This document shows, piece by piece, positions 59,992-64,000 of a stretch of 64,000 nucleotides of DNA. Made by a program: the position numbers and the translations under genes. Where the stretch lies: positions 62,001 through 126,000 of the forward strand of contig JAKCOZ010000225.1 in the NCBI GenBank assembly GCA_022605955.1. The letters run 5' to 3'. This DNA comes from Rallus limicola. Lineage: Eukaryota; Chordata; Aves; Gruiformes; Rallidae. The notes beneath the pieces were generated by a model. It was not told the origin of the DNA. It made no database searches and saw only the letters and a list, made by a program, of their open reading frames with translations. The number at the start of each line of letters is the position of its first letter. Positions within the stretch are counted from its first letter, which is position 1.

Positions 59992-60387
59992 GCCTTTCAG
60001 GCCTAGCTTCTTTACTTTGGGAGTTATTGCTGGACGTTTAGCATGTTTTGAACTGCAGTCTGCTAGGGCCGAGAAAAGCACCGTAGGAGGTTCCAGGCAT
60101 GTTCCCTCTTTCCAGGCAAAGGAAAAGGCTGAGAGCCAAAGTGACAGGGTCTGCTCGTGTGTCCTGTTAGGAGGTTTCAGACGAGCTATGCCTTTCAGGC
60201 CTAGCTTCTTTACTTTGGGAGTTATTGCTGGACGTTTAGCATGTTTTGAACTGCAGTCTGCTAGGGCCGAGAAAAGCACCGTAGGAGGTTCCAGGCATGT
60301 TCCCTCTTTCCAGGCAAAGGAAAAGGCTGAGAGCCAAAGTGACAGGGTCTGCTCGTGTGTCCTGTTAGGAGGTTTCAGACAAGCTAT

Positions 60388-63300
60388 GCCTTTCAGGCCT
60401 AGCTTCTTTACTTTGGGAGTTATGTCTGGACGTTTAGCATGTTTTGAACTGCAGTCTGCTAGGGCTGAGAAAAGCACCGTAGGAGGTTCCAGGCATGTTC
60501 CCTCTTTCCAGGCAAAGGAAAAGGCTGAGAGCCAAAGTGACAGGGTCTGCTCGTGTGTCCTGTTAGGAGGTTTCAGACAAGCTATGCCTTTCAGGCCTAG
60601 CTTCTTTACTTTGGGAGTTATTGCTGGACGTTTAGCATGTTTTGAACTGCAGTCTGCTAGGGCCGAGAAAAGCACCGTAGGAGGTTCCAGGCATGTTCCC
60701 TCTTTCCAGGCAAAGGAAAAGGCTGAGAGCCAAAGTGACAGGGTCTGCTCGTGTGTCCTGTTAGGAGGTTTCAGACAAGCTATGCCTTTCAGGCCTAGCT
60801 TCTTTACTTTGGGAGTTATTGCTGGACGTTTAGCATGTTTTGAACTGCAGTCTGCTAGGGCAGAGAAAAGCACCGTAGGAGGTTCCAGGCATGTTCCCTC
60901 TTTCCAGGCAAAGGAAAAGGCTGAGAGCCAAAGTGACAGGGTCTGCTCGTGTGTCCTGTTAGGAGGTTTCAGACAAGCTATGCCTTTCAGGCCTAGCTTC
61001 TTTACTTTGGGAGTTATTGCTGGACGTTTAGCATGTTGTGACCTGCAGTCTGCTAGGGCCGAGAAAAGCACCGTAGGAGGTTCCAGGCATGTTCCCTCTT
61101 TCCAGGCAAAGGAAAAGGCTGAGAGCCAAAGTGACAGGGTCTGCTCGTGTGTCCTGTTAGGAGGTTTCAGACGAGCTATGCCTTTCAGGCCTAGCTTCTT
61201 TACTTTGGGAGTTATTGCTGGACGTTTAGCATGTTTTGAACTGCAGTCTGCTAGGGCCGAGAAAAGCACCGTAGGAGGTTCCAGGCATGTTCCCTCTTTC
61301 CAGGCAAAGGAAAAGGCTGAGAGCCAAAGTGACAGGGTCTGCTCGTGTGTCCTGTTAGGGGGTTTCAGACAAGCTATGCCTTTCAGGCCTAGCTTCTTTA
61401 CTTTGGGAGTTATTGCTGGACGTTTAGCATGTTTTGAACTGCAGTCTGCTAGGGCCGAGAAAAGCACCGTAGGAGGTTCCAGGCATGTTCCCTCTTTCCA
61501 GGCAAAGGAAAAGGCTGAGAGCCAAAGTGACAGGGTCTGCTCGTGTGTCCTGTTAGGAGGTTTCAGACAAGCTATGCCTTTCAGGCCTAGCTTCTTTACT
61601 TTGGGAGTTATTGCTGGACGTTTAGCATGTTTTGAACTGCAGTCTGCTAGGGCCGAGAAAAGCACCGTAGGAGGTTCCAGGCATGTTCCCTCTTTCCAGG
61701 CAAAGGAAAAGGCTGAGAGCCAAAGTGACAGGGTCTGCTCGTGTGTCCTGTTAGGAGGTTTCAGACGAGCTATGCCTTTCAGGCCTAGCTTCTTTACTTT
61801 GGGAGTTATTGCTGGACGTTTAGCATGTTTTGAATTGCAGTCTGCTAGGGCCGAGAAAAGCACCGTAGGAGGTTCCAGGCATGTTCCCTCTTTCCAGGCA
61901 AAGGAAAAGGCTGAGAGCCAAAGTGACAGGGTCTGCTCGTGTGTCCTGTTAGGAGGTTTCAGACGAGCTATGCCTTTCAGGCCTAGCTTCTTTACTTTGG
62001 GAGTTATTGCTGGACGTTTAGCATGTTTTGAACTCCAGTCTGCTAGGGCAGAGAAAAGCACCTTAGGAGGTTCCAGGCATGTTCCCTCTTTCCAGGCAAA
62101 GGAAAAGGCTGAGAGTCAAAGTGACAGGGTCTGCTCGTGTGTCCTGTTAGGAGGTTTCAGACAAGCTATGCCTTTCAGGCCTAGCTTCTTTACTTTGGGA
62201 GTTATTGCTGGACGTTTAGCATGTTTTGAACTGCAGTCTGCTAGGGCCGAGAAAAGCACCGTAGGAGGTTCCAGGCATGTTCCCTCTTTCCAGGCAAAGG
62301 AAAAGGCTGAGAGCCAAAGTGACAGGGTCTGCTCGTGTGTCCTGTTAGGAGGTTTCAGACAAGCTATGCCTTTCAGGCCTAGCTTCTTTACTTTGGGAGT
62401 TATTGCTGGACGTTTAGCATGTTTTAAACTGCAGTCTGCTAGGGCCGAGAAAAGCACCGTAGGAGGTTCCAGGCATGTTCCCTCTTTCCAGGCAAAGGAA
62501 AAGGCTGAGAGCCAAAGTGACAGGGTCTGCTCGTGTGTCCTGTTAGGAGGTTTCAGACAAGCTATGCCTTTCAGGCCTAGCTTCTTTACTTTGGGAGTTA
62601 TTGCTGGACGTTTAGCATGTTTTGAACTCCAGTCTGCTAGGGCCGAGAAAAGCACCGTAGTGGGTTCCAGGCATGTTCCCTCTTTCCAGGCAAAGGAAAA
62701 GGCTGAGAGCCAAAGTGACAGGGTCTGCTCGTGTGTCCTGTTAGGAGGTTTCAGACAAGCTATGCCTTTCAGGCCTCGCTCTTTACTTTGGGAGTTATTG
62801 CTGGACGTTTAGCATGTTTTGAACTGCAGTCTGCTAGGGCCGAGAAAAGCACCGTAGGAGGTTCCAGGCATGTTCCCTCTTTCCAGGCAAAGGAAAAGGC
62901 TGAGAGCCAAAGTGACAGGGTCTGCTCGTGTGTCCTGTTAGGAGGTTTCAGACAAGCTATGCCTTTCAGGCCTAGCTTCTTTACTTTGGGAGTTATTGCT
63001 GGACGTTTAGCATGTTGTGACCTGCAGTCTGCTAGGGCCGAGAAAAGCACCGTAGGAGGTTCCAGGCATGTTCCCTCTTTCCAGGCAAAGGAAAAGGCTG
63101 AGAGCCAAAGTGACAGGATCTGCTCGTGTGTCCTGTTAGGAGGTTTCAGACAAGCTATGCCTTTCAGGCCTAGCTTCTTTACTTTGGGAGTTATTGCTGG
63201 ACGTTTAGCATGTTTGGACTGCAGTCTGCTAGGGCCGAGAAAAGCACCGTAGGAGGTTCCAGGCATGTTCCCTCTTTCCAGGCAAAGGAAAAGGCTGAGA

Positions 63301-64000
63301 GCCAAAGTGACAGGGTCTGCTCGTGTGTCCTGTCAGGAGGTTTCAGACAAGTTATGCCTTTCAGGCCTAGCTTCTTTACTTTGGGAGTTATTGCTGGACG
63401 TTTAGCATGTTGTGACCTGCAGTCTGCTAGGGCCGAGAAAAGCACCGTAGGAGGTTCCAGGCATGTTCCCTCTTTCCAGGCAAAGGAAAAGGCTGAGAGC
63501 CAAAGTGACAGGGTCTGCTCGTGTGTCCTGTTAGGGGGTTTCAGACAAGCTATGCCTTTCAGGCCTAGCTTCTTTACTTTGGGAGTTATTGCTGGACGTT
63601 AACATGTTTTGAACTGCAGTCTGCTAGGGCCGAGAAAAGCACTGTAGGAGGTTCCAGGCATGTTCCCTCTTTCCAGGCAAAGGAAAAGGCTGAGAGCCAA
63701 AGTGACAGGGTCTGCTCGTGTGTCCTGTTAGGAGGTTTCAGACGAGCTATGCCTTTCAGGCCTAGCTTCTTTACTTTGGGAGTTATTGCTGGACGTTTAG
63801 CATGTTTTGAACTGCAGTCTGCTAGGGCCGAGAAAAGCACCGTAGGAGGTTCCAGGCATGTTCCCTCTTTCCAGGCAAAGGAAAAGGCTGAGAGCCAAAG
63901 TGACAGGGTCTGCTCGTGTGTCCTGTTAGGAGGTTTCAGACGAGCTATGCCTTTCAGGCCTAGCTTCTTTACTTTGGGAGTTATTGCTGGACGTTTAGCA
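60388..64000 (+). repeat. 24-monomer higher-order repeat copy 2, cut by the window edge
   Basis: Monomers 306-324. Order and rare variants follow copy 1 up to about 63643. Copy 2 shows only one 5-mer block inside the window (62764-63750). After it comes a GACGAG-ended consensus unit (323) where copy 1 has a second 5-mer. Monomer 324 is represented by its first 52 bases only (63949-64000), and the array clearly continues. Confidence 0.85.
62764..63750 (+). repeat. 5-monomer repeat with three 1-base deletions, copy 3 (987 bp)
   Basis: Monomers 318-322 have deletions near 62780, 63215 and 63601. Unit 2 is T57G/A61C, as in copy 1, while unit 5 ends with CACTGTAGG, as in copy 2. It is therefore intermediate between the other two copies. 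The HpaI site GTTAAC lies at about 63598. Confidence 0.9.

Larger units (their letters stand above)
55642..60387 (+). repeat. 24-monomer higher-order repeat copy 1 (4,746 bp)
   Basis: Monomers 282-305 start at a swap unit with C79T. The segment 55741-58897 matches 60487-63643 at a constant offset of 4,746 bp. Shared rare changes include GAATTGCAG (57086 and 61832), ACCTTAGG (57315 and 62061), GTTTTAAACT (57675 and 62421), GTAGTGGG (57912 and 62658) and three one-base deletions. The offset is 24 x 198 minus six, because two copies of the three-deletion 5-mer lie within it. The first unit differs from the second copy by G99A near 55740. Confidence 0.88.
1..64000 (+). repeat. Satellite DNA array, 198-bp monomer, about 323 copies
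   Basis: The same 198-bp unit recurs head-to-tail across the whole window with no break and no inverted copy. Taking the unit to start at base 1, monomer 270 still starts exactly in phase at 53263. After that a few small indels shift the phase by a net 6 bases, so monomer 324 starts at 63949. Consensus composition is 44 A, 42 C, 57 G and 55 T (50% GC, G-rich on this strand). Monomers mostly differ from consensus at zero to four sites. Neither edge reaches unique DNA, so the array is longer than the window. Higher-order periodicities of 3, 4, 5, 9, 10, 11, 15, 18, 19 and 24 monomers are superimposed. This organisation is typical of eukaryotic centromeric or pericentromeric satellites and macrosatellites; the chromosomal location is inferred. 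I do not recognise the family. It is not a 171-bp alpha-satellite-type unit. Confidence 0.97.

Noticed and set aside
26..62812. Long open frames on both strands as genes for giant 66-residue-repeat proteins
   Set aside because: They follow from a stop-free consensus with a period divisible by three. Both strands are open over the same bases, variation shows no third-position bias, and stops and frameshifts are tolerated in many HOR copies. No domain, signal peptide or unique terminal region is present.
1..64000. CRISPR array
   Set aside because: Repeats are regular, but there are no unique spacers: all 198 bases of each unit are conserved, and the unit is far longer than a CRISPR repeat-spacer.
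1..64000. CENP-B box
   Set aside because: The core needs TTCG followed by A and CGGG at fixed spacing. The consensus lacks TTCG and CGGG. Rare TTCG variants (TGTTCGTG, TTTCGGTCC) have no CGGG at the right distance.
1..64000. Alpha-satellite or other known centromere family
   Set aside because: The unit is 198 bp and 50% GC, not an AT-rich 171-bp unit. I could not match it to a family from memory and will not guess a name or species.
63949..64000. Array boundary at the right edge
   Set aside because: The last 52 bases are ordinary monomer sequence, so the array simply continues past the window.

Overview
The whole 64 kb window is one tandem satellite DNA array. A 198-bp monomer is repeated head-to-tail about 323 times, always in the same orientation. 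There is no unique flanking sequence at either end and no interrupting gene, transposon, RNA gene or unrelated spacer. The consensus monomer is 50% GC and individual monomers mostly differ from it by zero to a few substitutions. I find no protein-coding gene. The very long open frames on both strands (up to about 3,400 codons) arise because 198 is divisible by 3 and the consensus has no stop in one frame on each strand. Differences between monomers fall about equally on all three codon positions, and several monomer lineages carry stops or frameshifts.

The organism is almost certainly a eukaryote. The consensus has only 4 CpG against about 12 expected from its composition, and every one of those CpGs also occurs as TpG and/or CpA in some monomers. 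That is the pattern of a CpG-methylated genome, most simply a vertebrate. I do not recognise the satellite family and give no species. Monomer size near a nucleosomal repeat, strict tandem order and layered higher-order repeats (HORs) fit centromeric or pericentromeric heterochromatin or a macrosatellite. That placement is inference.

The array is a patchwork of territories with private marker variants (monomer n starts at 198(n-1)+1 up to 53.3 kb). (I) 1-8118: 10-mer HOR, two apparently identical copies, then diverged copies. (II) 8119-17424: two copies of an 11-mer plus rearranged relatives. (III) 17425-20988: 9-mer pair with a strongly diverged marker monomer. (IV) 20989-30096: one HOR family in 8-, 18-, 15- and 5-monomer versions with shared ends. 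(V) 30097-36828: includes a 24-monomer copy of territory I, 29,106 bp away. (VI) 36829-47124: 11-mer and 19-mer HORs. (VII) 47125-48510: short 3-mer repeat carrying a hairpin-templated flip. (VIII) 48511-53262: 4-mer HOR and then the most homogeneous stretch. (IX) 53263-64000: the only part with indels, built from 5-mer (987 bp) and 24-mer (4,746 bp) duplications.

No genes act together here. What the window records is expansion and homogenisation by unequal exchange or gene conversion, layered with CpG decay, clustered multi-base changes and one template-switch-like event. All comparisons were made by eye. Exact identities and boundaries need a computed self-alignment.
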